A stretch of DNA of 64,000 nucleotides, from assembly GCF_001679045.1 (NCBI RefSeq), contig NZ_LYCK01000001.1, positions 225,861-289,860 on the forward strand. The letters are read 5' to 3'. Made by a program: the position numbers and the translations under genes. The DNA comes from Haemophilus haemolyticus (GTDB lineage Bacteria > Pseudomonadota > Gammaproteobacteria > Enterobacterales > Pasteurellaceae). The stretch's first letter is position 1; each line of letters opens with the position of its first letter. Below, in pieces: positions 20,577 through 29,684 of this stretch. Below the pieces are notes generated by a model. The model saw only the letters and a list, made by a program, of their open reading frames with translations. It ran no database searches and was not told the origin of the DNA.

Positions 20577-21020
20577 ATGCAATACAAAAATAATCAATCT
20601 GTTCTCGTTGTAATTTACGCTAAAGATACAAACCGAGTTTTAATGCTCCAACGCCAAGATGATCCTGATTTTTGGCAGTCTGTTACGGGCACTATTGAAA
20701 GTGGTGAAACACCAAAAAACACAGTAATTCGTGAGCTTTGGGAAGAAGTACGGTTAGAAATTTCAGAAAATTCCACCGCACTTTTTGATTGCAAAGAGAG
20801 CATAGAATTTGAAATTTTTCCACATTTCCGATATAAATACGCACCGAATGTGACGCATTGCCGTGAACATTGGTTTTTATTGGCAATGGAGCAAGAATTC
20901 GAGCCAGTATTAAGTGAGCATTTGGCATATCAATGGGTTTCCCCTGAACAAGCAATCCAAATGACAAAATCTTCCAATAATGCGGAAGCAATTAGAAAAT
21001 ATATTCTTAAAGATAAATAG
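20577..21020 (+). CDS. nudB: Dihydroneopterin triphosphate diphosphatase NudB
   Basis: A 147-residue Nudix hydrolase of folate synthesis that removes pyrophosphate from dihydroneopterin triphosphate. The Nudix box is GTIESGETPKNTVIRELWEEV, with the canonical G, E, RE and EE positions. The open frame extends upstream to a GTG, but ATG 20574 or 20577 fits homologues, which begin shortly before the LVVIYAKDT strand. It follows aspS by 48 bases and precedes yebC by 12, so it likely joins them in one unit. Confidence 0.9.
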   Translation: MQYKNNQSVLVVIYAKDTNRVLMLQRQDDPDFWQSVTGTIESGETPKNTVIRELWEEVRLEISENSTALFDCKESIEFEIFPHFRYKYAPNVTHCREHWFLLAMEQEFEPVLSEHLAYQWVSPEQAIQMTKSSNNAEAIRKYILKDK

Positions 21021-21032
21021 AAGGAAAACAAC

Positions 21033-21773
21033 ATGGCAGGCCATAGTAAGTGGGCTAATATTAAACACCGCAAAGCAGCACAAGATGCACAACGCGGTAA
21101 AATTTTTACTAAATTAATTCGTGAACTTGTTACCGCAGCTAAAATTGGTGGTGGTGATGTGAGTGCTAATCCACGTTTGCGTGCAGCAGTAGATAAAGCA
21201 CTTAGCAACAATATGACGCGCGATACTATCAACCGCGCTATTGATCGAGGTGTAGGCGGTGGCGATGACACCAATATGGAAACCAAAATCTATGAAGGTT
21301 ATGGTCCAGGCGGTACAGCAGTTATGGTTGAATGTTTAAGTGATAATGCAAACCGCACTATTTCACAGGTTCGCCCAAGTTTTACCAAATGTGGTGGTAA
21401 TTTAGGAACAGAAGGCTCTGTGGGTTACTTATTCAGCAAAAAAGGTTTAATCTTAATCGCAGAAGCGGATGAAGATGCATTAACTGAAGCGGCTATCGAA
21501 GCGGGTGCTGATGATATTCAACCACAAGATGATGGTTCATTTGAAATCTATACTGCTTGGGAAGACTTAGGTTCAGTGCGTGATGGCATTGAAGCAGCTG
21601 GCTTTAAAGTACAAGAAGCTGAAGTAACGATGATTCCATCAACAACGGTTGATCTTGATATTGAAACTGCACCAAAATTACTTCGTTTAATTGATATGTT
21701 GGAAGATTGTGATGACGTACAAAACGTATATCACAACGGTGAAATCAGTGACGAAGTGGCATCTCAGCTTTAA
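21033..21773 (+). CDS. yebC: YebC/PmpR family protein
   Basis: A 246-residue member of the TACO1 family, full length, starting [19 protein letters not shown]. It was long annotated as a transcriptional regulator; recent work on related proteins points to a role in relieving ribosome stalling at proline stretches. It lies before ruvC as in E. coli (nudB-yebC-ruvC-ruvAB). The ribosome site GAAGGAAAAC is good. Confidence 0.93.
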   Translation: MAGHSKWANIKHRKAAQDAQRGKIFTKLIRELVTAAKIGGGDVSANPRLRAAVDKALSNNMTRDTINRAIDRGVGGGDDTNMETKIYEGYGPGGTAVMVECLSDNANRTISQVRPSFTKCGGNLGTEGSVGYLFSKKGLILIAEADEDALTEAAIEAGADDIQPQDDGSFEIYTAWEDLGSVRDGIEAAGFKVQEAEVTMIPSTTVDLDIETAPKLLRLIDMLEDCDDVQNVYHNGEISDEVASQL

Positions 21774-21782
21774 TGATGCAAT

Positions 21783-21811
21783 AAATGGGTAATTTAATTA
21801 CCCATTTTTTA
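21783..21811 (+). terminator. Terminator after yebC
   Basis: AATGGGTAATT and AATTACCCATT pair tightly, followed by TTTTTTA. It lies just before ruvC. Confidence 0.8.
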
Positions 21812-21819
21812 TAGAAATT

Positions 21820-22392
21820 ATGAGCATTATTTTAGGTATTGACCCCGGCTCTCGAGTAACGGGTTACGGTGTGATTCGCCAAACTGGGAGACATTTGGAA
21901 TATCTCGGCAGTGGCGCAATTCGTACTCAAGTTGAAGATTTACCAACCCGCTTGAAACGCATTTATGCTGGAGTAACTGAAATCATCACGCAATTTCAGC
22001 CTGATATGTTTGCAATTGAGCAAGTGTTTATGGCGAAGAATGCGGATTCAGCTTTAAAACTCGGGCAGGCTCGTGGTACGGCGATTGTTGCCGCGGTAAA
22101 TCATGATTTACCTGTTTTTGAATATGCCGCACGTTTAGTAAAACAAACAGTGGTGGGCATTGGTTCCGCAGATAAAGTTCAAGTACAAGAAATGGTGACT
22201 CGTATTTTGAAATTGTCAGACAAACCTCAAGCCGATGCCGCGGATGCCTTGGCTATCGCGATTACACATGCGCATTCTATTCAACATTCTTTGCATATTG
22301 CCAATTCTGTGAAAATGACAGAAACGCAAGAAAAAATGACCGCACTTTTAAAGACCAGATATAGCCGAGGACGCTTTAGATTAAAAAATTAA
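21820..22392 (+). CDS. ruvC: Holliday junction resolvase RuvC
   Basis: A 190-residue endonuclease that cuts four-way junctions with RuvAB. The acidic catalytic residues are all visible: D8 in GIDPGS, E67 in AIEQVF, and D139/D142 in [10 protein letters not shown]. The C-terminus carries an extra tail after the HAH helix compared with E. coli (173 residues). It is framed by terminators on both sides, so it is probably expressed separately from ruvAB, and its ribosome site is weak. Confidence 0.96.
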   Translation: MSIILGIDPGSRVTGYGVIRQTGRHLEYLGSGAIRTQVEDLPTRLKRIYAGVTEIITQFQPDMFAIEQVFMAKNADSALKLGQARGTAIVAAVNHDLPVFEYAARLVKQTVVGIGSADKVQVQEMVTRILKLSDKPQADAADALAIAITHAHSIQHSLHIANSVKMTETQEKMTALLKTRYSRGRFRLKN

Positions 22393-22420
22393 CTGGATGT
22401 TCGTCCAGTTTTATTTTATT
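22391..22420 (+). terminator. Terminator between ruvC and ruvA
   Basis: AACTGGA pairs with TCCAGTT around six bases, followed by TTATTTTATT. It overlaps the ruvC stop codon. Confidence 0.7.
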
Positions 22421-22454
22421 CTATGCGCTAAGTTTTTTATCATTCGGAAGAATT

Positions 22455-23069
22455 ATGATCGGTCGCTTGCAAGGCATTCTTTTAGAAAAACAACCTCCAG
22501 AAATTTTACTCAATGTGCAAGGCGTAGGCTATGAATTGCTTTTGCCTATGACGAGTTTCTATGATTTACCAGAAATTGGTCAAGAAACTACTTTATTCAC
22601 CCATCTTGTTGTTCGGGAAGATGCTCATTTACTCTTTGGATTTGCCCAGAAAACAGACCGCACTTTATTTCGTGAATTAATTAAAACAAATGGGGTGGGG
22701 CCTAAATTAGCCTTAGCGATTTTATCCGCCATGTCGGTCGAACAATTTGCTTATGCGATAGAGAGAGAAGAGCTTTCTAAACTCACTAAAATTCCAGGAG
22801 TTGGCAAAAAAACAGCTGAACGTTTGTTAGTTGAGCTCAAAGGTAAATTTAAAGGCGTAAAACAAAGCGATTTCTTTGTAAAAAGTACTCATATTCCGTC
22901 AGTTCCATCTATTGAACCGCGTGTAGAAAATTCATCTGATGAGGCTATTTCAGCTTTGATTGCTTTAGGTTATAAACCTGCAGAAGCAGAAAAAATGGTG
23001 AAACGAGTTGCTAAGCCAGAATTAACCAGTGAACAAGTTATTCGCGAAGCTTTAAAAGCCGCACTGTAG
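22455..23069 (+). CDS. ruvA: Holliday junction branch migration protein RuvA
   Basis: A 204-residue junction-binding subunit. It has an N-terminal OB fold ([27 protein letters not shown]), a central pair of helix-hairpin-helix motifs ([11 protein letters not shown] and [13 protein letters not shown]), and the C-terminal RuvB-contact domain [18 protein letters not shown]. It is followed after 7 bases by ruvB and so co-translated. Confidence 0.97.
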   Translation: MIGRLQGILLEKQPPEILLNVQGVGYELLLPMTSFYDLPEIGQETTLFTHLVVREDAHLLFGFAQKTDRTLFRELIKTNGVGPKLALAILSAMSVEQFAYAIEREELSKLTKIPGVGKKTAERLLVELKGKFKGVKQSDFFVKSTHIPSVPSIEPRVENSSDEAISALIALGYKPAEAEKMVKRVAKPELTSEQVIREALKAAL

Positions 23070-23076
23070 GTGAGAC

Positions 23077-24084
23077 ATGATTGAAGCAGATAGAATTATT
23101 AGCGGGCAAGCTAAGCTTGATGAAGATGTTATCGACCGCGCTATTCGTCCGAAATTATTAGCGGATTATGTTGGGCAGCCGCAAGTGCGAGAGCAAATGG
23201 ATATTTTCATCAAGGCAGCCAAACTACGTCAAGATGCCTTAGATCATTTATTGATTTTTGGCCCTCCAGGTTTGGGAAAAACTACGCTTGCTAATATTGT
23301 GGCAAATGAAATGGGCGTGAATATTCGTACGACATCAGGACCTGTATTGGAAAAAGCGGGAGATTTAGCCGCAATGCTAACCAATCTTGAACCGCATGAT
23401 GTGTTATTTATTGATGAAATTCATCGACTTTCCCCTGCTATTGAAGAAGTCCTTTACCCAGCAATGGAAGATTATCAATTGGATATTATGATTGGTGAGG
23501 GGCCTGCTGCTCGTTCTATTAAATTAGATTTGCCGCCTTTTACTTTGATTGGCGCGACGACTAGAGCGGGTTCTTTGACTTCCCCATTGCGTGATCGTTT
23601 TGGTATTGTACAACGTTTGGAATTCTATTCTGTAGAAGATTTAACATCTATCGTTGCAAGAAGTGCGGGGTGTTTGAATCTTGAATTAGAACAGCAAGCC
23701 GCTTTTGAGGTGGCTCGTCGTTCACGAGGCACGCCTCGAATTGCAAACCGTTTATTACGACGTGTGCGTGATTATGCAGATGTGCGTAATGGGGGCGTAA
23801 TTTCTGTAGATGTGGCAAAACAAGCGCTTTCAATGCTGGATGTCGATGATGCTGGATTTGATTATTTAGATAGAAAATTATTGTTTGCAGTTATTGAACG
23901 TTTTGACGGCGGGCCAGTAGGACTGGATAATCTTGCTGCTGCAATCGGTGAAGAACGCGATACTATTGAAGATGTGTTAGAGCCTTATTTGATTCAACAG
24001 GGGTTTCTACAAAGAACTCCGCGTGGGCGTATTGCTACATCGCAAACTTATCGCCATTTCGGTCTGCAGAAATTATCAGACTAG
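23077..24084 (+). CDS. ruvB: Holliday junction helicase RuvB
   Basis: A 335-residue AAA+ motor. Walker A is [10 protein letters not shown] (K68), Walker B is LFIDEIH (D113, E114), sensor I is IGATTRAG and the arginine finger region is LRDRFG. A C-terminal winged helix ends RTPRGRIAT. It is the last gene of the ruvAB unit and is followed by a strong terminator. Confidence 0.97.
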   Translation: MIEADRIISGQAKLDEDVIDRAIRPKLLADYVGQPQVREQMDIFIKAAKLRQDALDHLLIFGPPGLGKTTLANIVANEMGVNIRTTSGPVLEKAGDLAAMLTNLEPHDVLFIDEIHRLSPAIEEVLYPAMEDYQLDIMIGEGPAARSIKLDLPPFTLIGATTRAGSLTSPLRDRFGIVQRLEFYSVEDLTSIVARSAGCLNLELEQQAAFEVARRSRGTPRIANRLLRRVRDYADVRNGGVISVDVAKQALSMLDVDDAGFDYLDRKLLFAVIERFDGGPVGLDNLAAAIGEERDTIEDVLEPYLIQQGFLQRTPRGRIATSQTYRHFGLQKLSD

Positions 24085-24099
24085 GTAAATTTAATCACT

Positions 24100-24133
24100 A
24101 AAAAAGCCTTATTGTACTCAATAAGGCTTTTTT
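24100..24133. terminator. Bidirectional terminator between ruvB and the small secreted gene
   Basis: AAAAAAGCCTTATTG pairs with CAATAAGGCTTTTTT around TACT, giving a T-run on both strands. It serves the convergent genes. Confidence 0.9.
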
Positions 24134-24135
24134 AA

Positions 24136-24420
24136 TTACTCACTATAACTTTTCAAATTACTTAATTTTGCTAAACCCACTTCACAACTTTTTAACTGAG
24201 TCGCTAATTCCATTTGAAGAATCTGTTGTTTACTTTGGTTTAACTTATTTTTAATTTTTCCTACCTGTGTATGTGTGCCAGGCTGTTTTTCTGCTTGCGC
24301 AATCAAATTCTCTGTTTCTTTAAATAGTTGTTCACATTGTTGTGGCAGAATATTTGATGCAAAAGTAGAGGTTGATACAGCAGAGAAAAGTGCGGTTAAA
24401 ATAAGGAATGTTTTTTTCAT
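24136..24420 (-). CDS. Small secreted helical protein, DUF5339-like
   Basis: A 94-residue protein with a clear Sec signal peptide, likely cleaved after TFA at about residue 21. The mature part is ~73 residues of amphipathic helix with two cysteines that could form a disulphide (QQCEQLF and KSCEVGL). I place it tentatively near the DUF5339 family, known mainly from Pasteurellaceae. Its function is unknown. Ribosome site AAGGAC precedes ATG 24420. Neighbours give no functional hint. Confidence 0.75.
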   Translation of the reverse strand: MKKTFLILTALFSAVSTSTFASNILPQQCEQLFKETENLIAQAEKQPGTHTQVGKIKNKLNQSKQQILQMELATQLKSCEVGLAKLSNLKSYSE

Positions 24421-24872
24421 TTTAAGTCCTTGTTTCTCTTTATTATGAAATCTAAAAATTAAACTAGGCGGGAAAATAGCAAAATATACTTAGTATGTCT
24501 AGCTTTTGAAGTCATTTATTGTTGTAAATTGTGATAAGGATCACGTGTAATACATATTTTTGTACAAAAAATAGCAAAATTGATTTATATCAATTAAATT
24601 ATTTTTAATAAATAATAGGTATTTTATATCTTATGTCAAAAATGTGATCTAGATATCGTTTTTACTGTTTTTTATCCTTATGTTTAGTAGTAGAATACCC
24701 TCAAATTTGGCTTATCTCTATAATAATTGGTGTTTTTTAACCATTTGAGAATGATTATGTAGATAAACCAATTTAAACTTAGCTAATTGGAGTTGAGTGA
24801 TTAGGGATTATTTAAGGCTTTGCCTTTTTAATCATTGTTGGAACTAATGTTGTTTATACAGAGGAGTTGAGA
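24421..24872 (+). promoter_or_regulatory. cydA control region with FNR and CRP-like sites
   Basis: About 450 bases without a gene. TTGAT-TTAT-ATCAA (24580-24593) is a perfect FNR box. TGTGA-N6-TCACG (24530-24545) and the 22-base site at 24640-24661 (perfect left half TGTGATCTAGAT, degenerate right half) are CRP-like. A hairpin around AAGGC/GCCTT (24806-24833) lies in the leader. E. coli cydAB is controlled by FNR and ArcA, so oxygen control is expected here as well. Confidence 0.65.
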
Positions 24873-26438
24873 ATGTTGGACGTTGTTGACCTTTCTCGCT
24901 TGCAGTTTGCTTTAACTGCGTTGTATCACTTCATTTTCGTGCCGCTGACATTAGGTTTGTCATTCGTCCTTGTGATTATGGAAACTATTTATGTGGCGAC
25001 AGGAAAAGAAGTTTATAAAGATATGACAAGATTCTGGGGTAAGTTATTTGGTATTAACTTCGCCCTTGGGGTGACCACAGGTATCATTATGGAATTCCAA
25101 TTCGGTACTAACTGGTCTTATTATTCTCACTATGTAGGTGATATTTTCGGTGCGCCATTAGCGATCGAAGCATTACTTGCATTCTTTTTAGAATCCACTT
25201 TCGTGGGTCTATTCTTTTTCGGTTGGGATCGTTTAACTAAAGGTAAACACTTACTCGCAACTTACTGCGTAGCCTTTGGTTCAAACCTTTCTGCAATGTG
25301 GATTTTAGTGGCAAATGGTTGGATGCAACATCCGGTAGCGGCAGAATTTAACTTTGAAACCGTTCGTATGGAAATGACTAGCTTCTTAGATCTTTGGTTA
25401 AATCCAGTTGCACAAAGTAAATTCTTACACACATTAACAGCAGGTTATACAACCGGTGCAATGTTTGTATTAGGTATCAGTGCATTCTATTTATTAAAAG
25501 GTCGCGATATCGGTTTTGCTAAACGTTCATTCTCTGTAGCGGCAACTTTTGGTTTTATCGCTGCATCAGCTGTATTAATTATGGGTGATGAATCAGGTTA
25601 TGACATCGGTAAAGCGCAACCTGTGAAATTGGCTGCAATGGAAGCTGAGTTTGATACTCATGCAGCTCCAGCGCCATTCCATCCAGTTGCTATTCCAAAT
25701 ACCGCTGAAATGAAAAATGATTTTGCGATTGAAATCCCTTACTTAGGTGGTTTAATTGCAACTCGTTCTTTAGACACTGAAATTGTTGGTTTGAAAGATA
25801 TTCAAGCGAAAAATGAAGGTCGTGTTCGTAATGGTATGGTAGCGTATGATTTATTCACACAATTAAAAGCAGAGAAAAAATCAGCAGGCCAAGTAAGTCC
25901 AGAAACTAAAGCTAAATTTGATGAAGTCAAAGGTGATTTAGGTTTCGGTTTATTATTAAAACGTTACACAGATAAAGTTGTTGATGCAACGGATGAACAA
26001 ATTAAACAAGCCGCACGTGATACTATTCCAAACGTAGGTCCTAACTTCTGGGCATTCCGTGGTATGTTAGCGGCTGGTGGTTTAATTATCTTATTAGCTT
26101 TCGGTGCATTTGTTCAGAATTTACGTAACAAAGTGACTTCTTCTCGCTTATTACTTAAAGCATTGCTTTGGAGTATTCCATTGCCATTCTTAGCGATTGA
26201 ATTTGGTTGGTTCTTAGCTGAATTTGGTCGTCAACCTTGGGCAATTTATGAAGTTTTACCTGTTGGGGTATCGGCGTCTCAGTTAAGTACTGGCGATTTA
26301 TGGTTCTCTATTGGTTTAATTTGTGCGCTTTATCTTGCGTTCATTATTGTTGAGATGTATTTGATGTTTAAATATGCGCGTTTGGGTCCAAGTGCGTTAA
26401 AAACCGGCAAATACTACTTTGAACAATCATCTAAATAA
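24873..26438 (+). CDS. cydA: Cytochrome bd oxidase subunit I
   Basis: A 521-residue inner-membrane subunit with about nine spans carrying hemes b558, b595 and d; it oxidises quinol and reduces oxygen. The N-terminus [20 protein letters not shown] includes H19, a heme ligand. A long periplasmic Q loop (~residues 255-390) separates the membrane blocks. The frame is open from TTG 24867, but ATG 24873 sits behind GAGGAG and matches homologues. First gene of cydA-cydB-cydX-ybgE. Confidence 0.97.
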   Translation: MLDVVDLSRLQFALTALYHFIFVPLTLGLSFVLVIMETIYVATGKEVYKDMTRFWGKLFGINFALGVTTGIIMEFQFGTNWSYYSHYVGDIFGAPLAIEALLAFFLESTFVGLFFFGWDRLTKGKHLLATYCVAFGSNLSAMWILVANGWMQHPVAAEFNFETVRMEMTSFLDLWLNPVAQSKFLHTLTAGYTTGAMFVLGISAFYLLKGRDIGFAKRSFSVAATFGFIAASAVLIMGDESGYDIGKAQPVKLAAMEAEFDTHAAPAPFHPVAIPNTAEMKNDFAIEIPYLGGLIATRSLDTEIVGLKDIQAKNEGRVRNGMVAYDLFTQLKAEKKSAGQVSPETKAKFDEVKGDLGFGLLLKRYTDKVVDATDEQIKQAARDTIPNVGPNFWAFRGMLAAGGLIILLAFGAFVQNLRNKVTSSRLLLKALLWSIPLPFLAIEFGWFLAEFGRQPWAIYEVLPVGVSASQLSTGDLWFSIGLICALYLAFIIVEMYLMFKYARLGPSALKTGKYYFEQSSK

Positions 26439-26452
26439 GCAGGAGATGAATT

Positions 26453-27589
26453 ATGATTGATTATGAATTTCTACGTTTTATTTGGTGGGTGTTAGTCGTT
26501 GTATTATTGATCGGTTTCTCTGTAACTGATGGATTTGATATGGGCGTGACCGCACTTTTACCTGTAACAGGTAAAAAAGAAGTGGAACGCCGTATTATGA
26601 TCAACTCTATTGCCCCACATTGGGATGGTAACCAAGTTTGGTTGTTAACTGCAGGCGGCGCAGTATTTGCGGCATGGCCAATTGTATATGCAGTTTCATT
26701 CTCAGGTTTCTACATCGCTTTAGTGTTGGTATTAGCAGCGTTATTCTTACGTCCATTGGGTTTTGAATATCGTGCAAAAATTGATAACCCGACTTGGCGT
26801 TCTGTTTGGGATTGGGGACTATTCGCAGGTGGTTTCGTACCATCATTAGTATTTGGTGTAGCTTTTGGTAATTTATTACAAGGCGTTCCATTCCATTTCA
26901 ACGAATTGACTCAAGTAACTTATACCGGTTCATTCTTTGAATTATTAAATCCATTTGCATTATTGTGTGGTGTTATTAGCTTATCAATGCTTGTAACTCA
27001 TGGTGCGAACTGGTTACAAATGAAAACAACCGAAGAATTGCGTGATCGCGCTCGCTCAGTCAGCCAAATCGGTGCGATTGTGACTTTAATTGCATTTGTA
27101 TTAGCTGGAGCATGGTTATACTTTAAAGAGGGTTATGTAGTAACGAGTGTTGTGGATCATTACGCTCCATCTTCTCCAATGAATAAAGAAGTTGCTGTCG
27201 AAACTGGTGCATGGTTTAGAAATTTCAATGAAATGCCAATTCTTTGGATTTTCCCTGCATTAGCAGTAGTAGCTGCATTATTAAATGCGGCATTTTCTAA
27301 AGCTAATCGTTGTGGTTTCGCATTCTTTTTCTCTGCATTAACAATGGCTGGCGTAATTATTACTGCTGCAGTATCTATGTTCCCATTTGTGATGCCTTCA
27401 AGCTCACACCCTGAACAGAGTTTGTTAATGTGGGATGCAACTTCAAGTGAATTAACATTAACGTTAATGTTGATTTTTGCACTTATCTTTGTGGCTATTT
27501 CTTTGGTTTATACCATTTGGTCTTATTCGAAGATGTTTGGTCGCTTAGATGCGAATTTCATTGATGAAAATAAACACTCATTATACTAA
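26453..27589 (+). CDS. cydB: Cytochrome bd oxidase subunit II
   Basis: A 378-residue membrane subunit with eight or nine spans. It begins MIDYEFLRFIWWVLVVVLLIGFSVTDGFDMGVTALLP, a CydB hallmark. It forms the heterodimer with CydA. It lies 14 bases after cydA with a good AGGAG site, and cydX follows after 10 bases. Confidence 0.97.
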   Translation: MIDYEFLRFIWWVLVVVLLIGFSVTDGFDMGVTALLPVTGKKEVERRIMINSIAPHWDGNQVWLLTAGGAVFAAWPIVYAVSFSGFYIALVLVLAALFLRPLGFEYRAKIDNPTWRSVWDWGLFAGGFVPSLVFGVAFGNLLQGVPFHFNELTQVTYTGSFFELLNPFALLCGVISLSMLVTHGANWLQMKTTEELRDRARSVSQIGAIVTLIAFVLAGAWLYFKEGYVVTSVVDHYAPSSPMNKEVAVETGAWFRNFNEMPILWIFPALAVVAALLNAAFSKANRCGFAFFFSALTMAGVIITAAVSMFPFVMPSSSHPEQSLLMWDATSSELTLTLMLIFALIFVAISLVYTIWSYSKMFGRLDANFIDENKHSLY

Positions 27590-27599
27590 GGAGATTAAT

Positions 27600-27698
27600 A
27601 TGTTATATGTAATTTGGGTAGTGGGTGTGTTATTAGCTATATTTGCCAGTGCAAAATTAACCATTGGCAAAGAAAAAGCAGGAAAATTTGACGAGTAA
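27600..27698 (+). CDS. cydX: Cytochrome bd small subunit CydX
   Basis: A 32-residue single-span protein, MLYVIWVVGVLLAIFASAKL followed by a charged tail. The AAGGAG site precedes ATG 27600. It sits between cydB and ybgE exactly where E. coli CydX/YbgT (37 residues) lies. CydX stabilises the hemes of the bd oxidase. It is short enough to be missed by gene callers. The call rests on position, hydrophobic profile and the N-terminal Trp-containing span. Confidence 0.9.
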   Translation: MLYVIWVVGVLLAIFASAKLTIGKEKAGKFDE

Positions 27699-27699
27699 T

Positions 27700-27993
27700 A
27701 TGATTCATTCACTCTATCAATTAATTAATAAGGGTTCGTTTCGAACCCTTTCATTTATTTTAGCGCTAGGACTAACAGCCGTATTTTTCTTTAATATTGA
27801 TAATTTTTCAACGTTGTTACGAAATGATTCCCCAGGGTGGATTTTGATGATCTTTTGGGGATTGATTACGGTTTGGATTCATGGAATCGGATTTGAAATT
27901 AAAAGCGTAATTTGGAAACTAATTTTCTTACCTTATATCGCTTATATCATTATATTGATTAGTGCTGTAGAGCATTTTTATTTACGAGGATGA
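27700..27993 (+). CDS. ybgE: Cyd operon protein YbgE
   Basis: A 97-residue inner-membrane protein with three predicted spans, conserved in the cyd operon with unknown function. The frame stays open upstream through cydX, but ATG 27700, one base after the cydX stop, is the natural coupled start (MIHSLYQLINKGSFRTLSF). Confidence 0.85.
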   Translation: MIHSLYQLINKGSFRTLSFILALGLTAVFFFNIDNFSTLLRNDSPGWILMIFWGLITVWIHGIGFEIKSVIWKLIFLPYIAYIIILISAVEHFYLRG

Positions 27994-28071
27994 TTTTTTT
28001 CTTCGGCATATTGCTTATCTAAAAAACAGGTTCTAAAATATCCGACCTATTGCGGTGGGCAAAGCTTAATA

Positions 28072-28482
28072 ATGTCAGAAAAAACCTTCTATCTTCCCGT
28101 TCGAGTATATTATGAAGATACTGATGCTGGTGGCGTTGTGTATCATGCTCGTTATTTGCATTTTTTTGAGCGGGCTAGAACAGAATATTTGCGAGCGTTA
28201 AATTTTACGCAGCAAACTTTATTACAAGAACAACAACTCGCGTTTGTTGTCAAATCGCTCGCTATTGATTATTGCGTTGCGGCAAAATTGGATGATTTAC
28301 TCACGGTAGAAACAGATGTCATAGAGATAAAAGGCGCAACAATCCTTTTTGAGCAACGACTTATGCGTGATACTGTGATGTTATCAAAGGCTATAGTCAA
28401 GGTAGCCAGTGTTCATCTTGGCAATATGAAACCTGTGGCGCTTCCTAAAGAAGTAAAAGCTGCGTTTTACAACTTAAAATAA
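28072..28482 (+). CDS. ybgC: Tol-Pal system acyl-CoA thioesterase YbgC
   Basis: A 136-residue hot-dog-fold thioesterase. The 4-hydroxybenzoyl-CoA thioesterase-type motif [16 protein letters not shown] contains the catalytic D18 and H25. It hydrolyses short-chain acyl-CoA in vitro. First gene of ybgC-tolQ-tolR-tolA-tolB-pal; its biological link to the Tol machine is still open. Confidence 0.94.
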   Translation: MSEKTFYLPVRVYYEDTDAGGVVYHARYLHFFERARTEYLRALNFTQQTLLQEQQLAFVVKSLAIDYCVAAKLDDLLTVETDVIEIKGATILFEQRLMRDTVMLSKAIVKVASVHLGNMKPVALPKEVKAAFYNLK

Positions 28483-28499
28483 ACTTTTCGGAGTATGCA

Positions 28500-29186
28500 A
28501 TGACTGCAGAATTGAATTTTTTAGATCTTTTTCTAAAAGCAAGTATTGTTGTTCAACTTGTAATTGTGATTTTGATTTCATTCTCAATTATTTCTTGGGC
28601 GATTATTATTCAACGTAGCCGAGTTTTAACGGCTGCTTTAAAAGAAGCGAATACTTTTGAAGACCGTTTCTGGTCTGGTGAAGATTTGAATAAGCTATAT
28701 GAAGGATTATCAAATCGTCGTGATATTTTAACGGGTAGTGAGCAAATTTTCTTTGTTGGTTTCAAAGAGTTTTCTCGTTTGAAACAAGTGAATCCTGATG
28801 CACCTGAGGCGATTATTAAAGGAACCACGCGAGCAATGAATCTTACAATGAATCGTGAAGTTGAAAGCCTTGAAAGCCGCGTACCATTTTTGGCTACAGT
28901 AGCTTCTGTTAGCCCTTATATTGGTTTATTTGGAACAGTTTGGGGGATCATGCACGCTTTTATGGCATTAAGTGGTGCTAAACAAGCAACTTTACAAATG
29001 GTTGCTCCTGGTATCGCTGAGGCATTGATTGCTACTGCAATCGGTTTGTTTGCTGCGATTCCAGCTGTAATGGCTTATAACCGTTTAAGTTTACGCGTGA
29101 ATGCTATCGAACAGAATTACGGTAACTTTATTGATGAATTTACGACGATTTTACATCGCCAAGCTTTCGGCAAAGCACCACACTAA
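28500..29186 (+). CDS. tolQ: Tol-Pal motor subunit TolQ
   Basis: A 228-residue inner-membrane protein with three spans (about residues 15-40, 135-158, 170-195), a MotA/ExbB relative. Together with TolR it conducts protons and energises TolA. The motif [13 protein letters not shown] and the C-terminal [24 protein letters not shown] are family hallmarks. It lies 17 bases after ybgC. Confidence 0.97.
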   Translation: MTAELNFLDLFLKASIVVQLVIVILISFSIISWAIIIQRSRVLTAALKEANTFEDRFWSGEDLNKLYEGLSNRRDILTGSEQIFFVGFKEFSRLKQVNPDAPEAIIKGTTRAMNLTMNREVESLESRVPFLATVASVSPYIGLFGTVWGIMHAFMALSGAKQATLQMVAPGIAEALIATAIGLFAAIPAVMAYNRLSLRVNAIEQNYGNFIDEFTTILHRQAFGKAPH

Positions 29187-29250
29187 AATATAGAAAAAAT
29201 ACACGGCACTCTTTCGTTAAGTGCGGTGAAAAATAAGAGAGATTTGAATT

Positions 29251-29670
29251 ATGGCTCGTCGTCAGCGTAAAGATATTAAATCTGAAATTAATATTGTCCC
29301 GTTTTTGGATGTATTGTTAGTGCTTGTGTTGATCTTTATGGCAACAGCACCAATTATTAGCCAAAGCGTACAAGTGGAATTGCCGGATTCAGTGCAAAGT
29401 CAAAATGTATCTAATGAAGATAAAGTGCCGGTAATTCTTGAAGTTTCAGGGATTGGACAATATGCGATTTCTATTGGCGGAGAACGTCAAGAAGGGTTAA
29501 CGGAAGAAATGGTGACACAGTTATCTCGACAAGAGTTTGATAAAGATAATAACACACTATTTTTAGTGGGTGGAGCTAAGGAAGTTCCCTATGAAGAAGT
29601 GATTAAAGCACTTAATCTGCTCCACCTTGCTGGAATTAAATCTGTTGGTTTAATGACAAACCCAATTTAA
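29251..29670 (+). CDS. tolR: Tol-Pal motor subunit TolR
   Basis: A 139-residue protein with one N-terminal span (residues ~15-36) that carries the proton-path Asp at D20 (PFLDVLLVLVLIFM), and a periplasmic ExbD-type domain. The 64-base gap from tolQ contains an uptake sequence. Confidence 0.97.
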   Translation: MARRQRKDIKSEINIVPFLDVLLVLVLIFMATAPIISQSVQVELPDSVQSQNVSNEDKVPVILEVSGIGQYAISIGGERQEGLTEEMVTQLSRQEFDKDNNTLFLVGGAKEVPYEEVIKALNLLHLAGIKSVGLMTNPI

Positions 29671-29684
29671 CTAAGTAGGTAACC

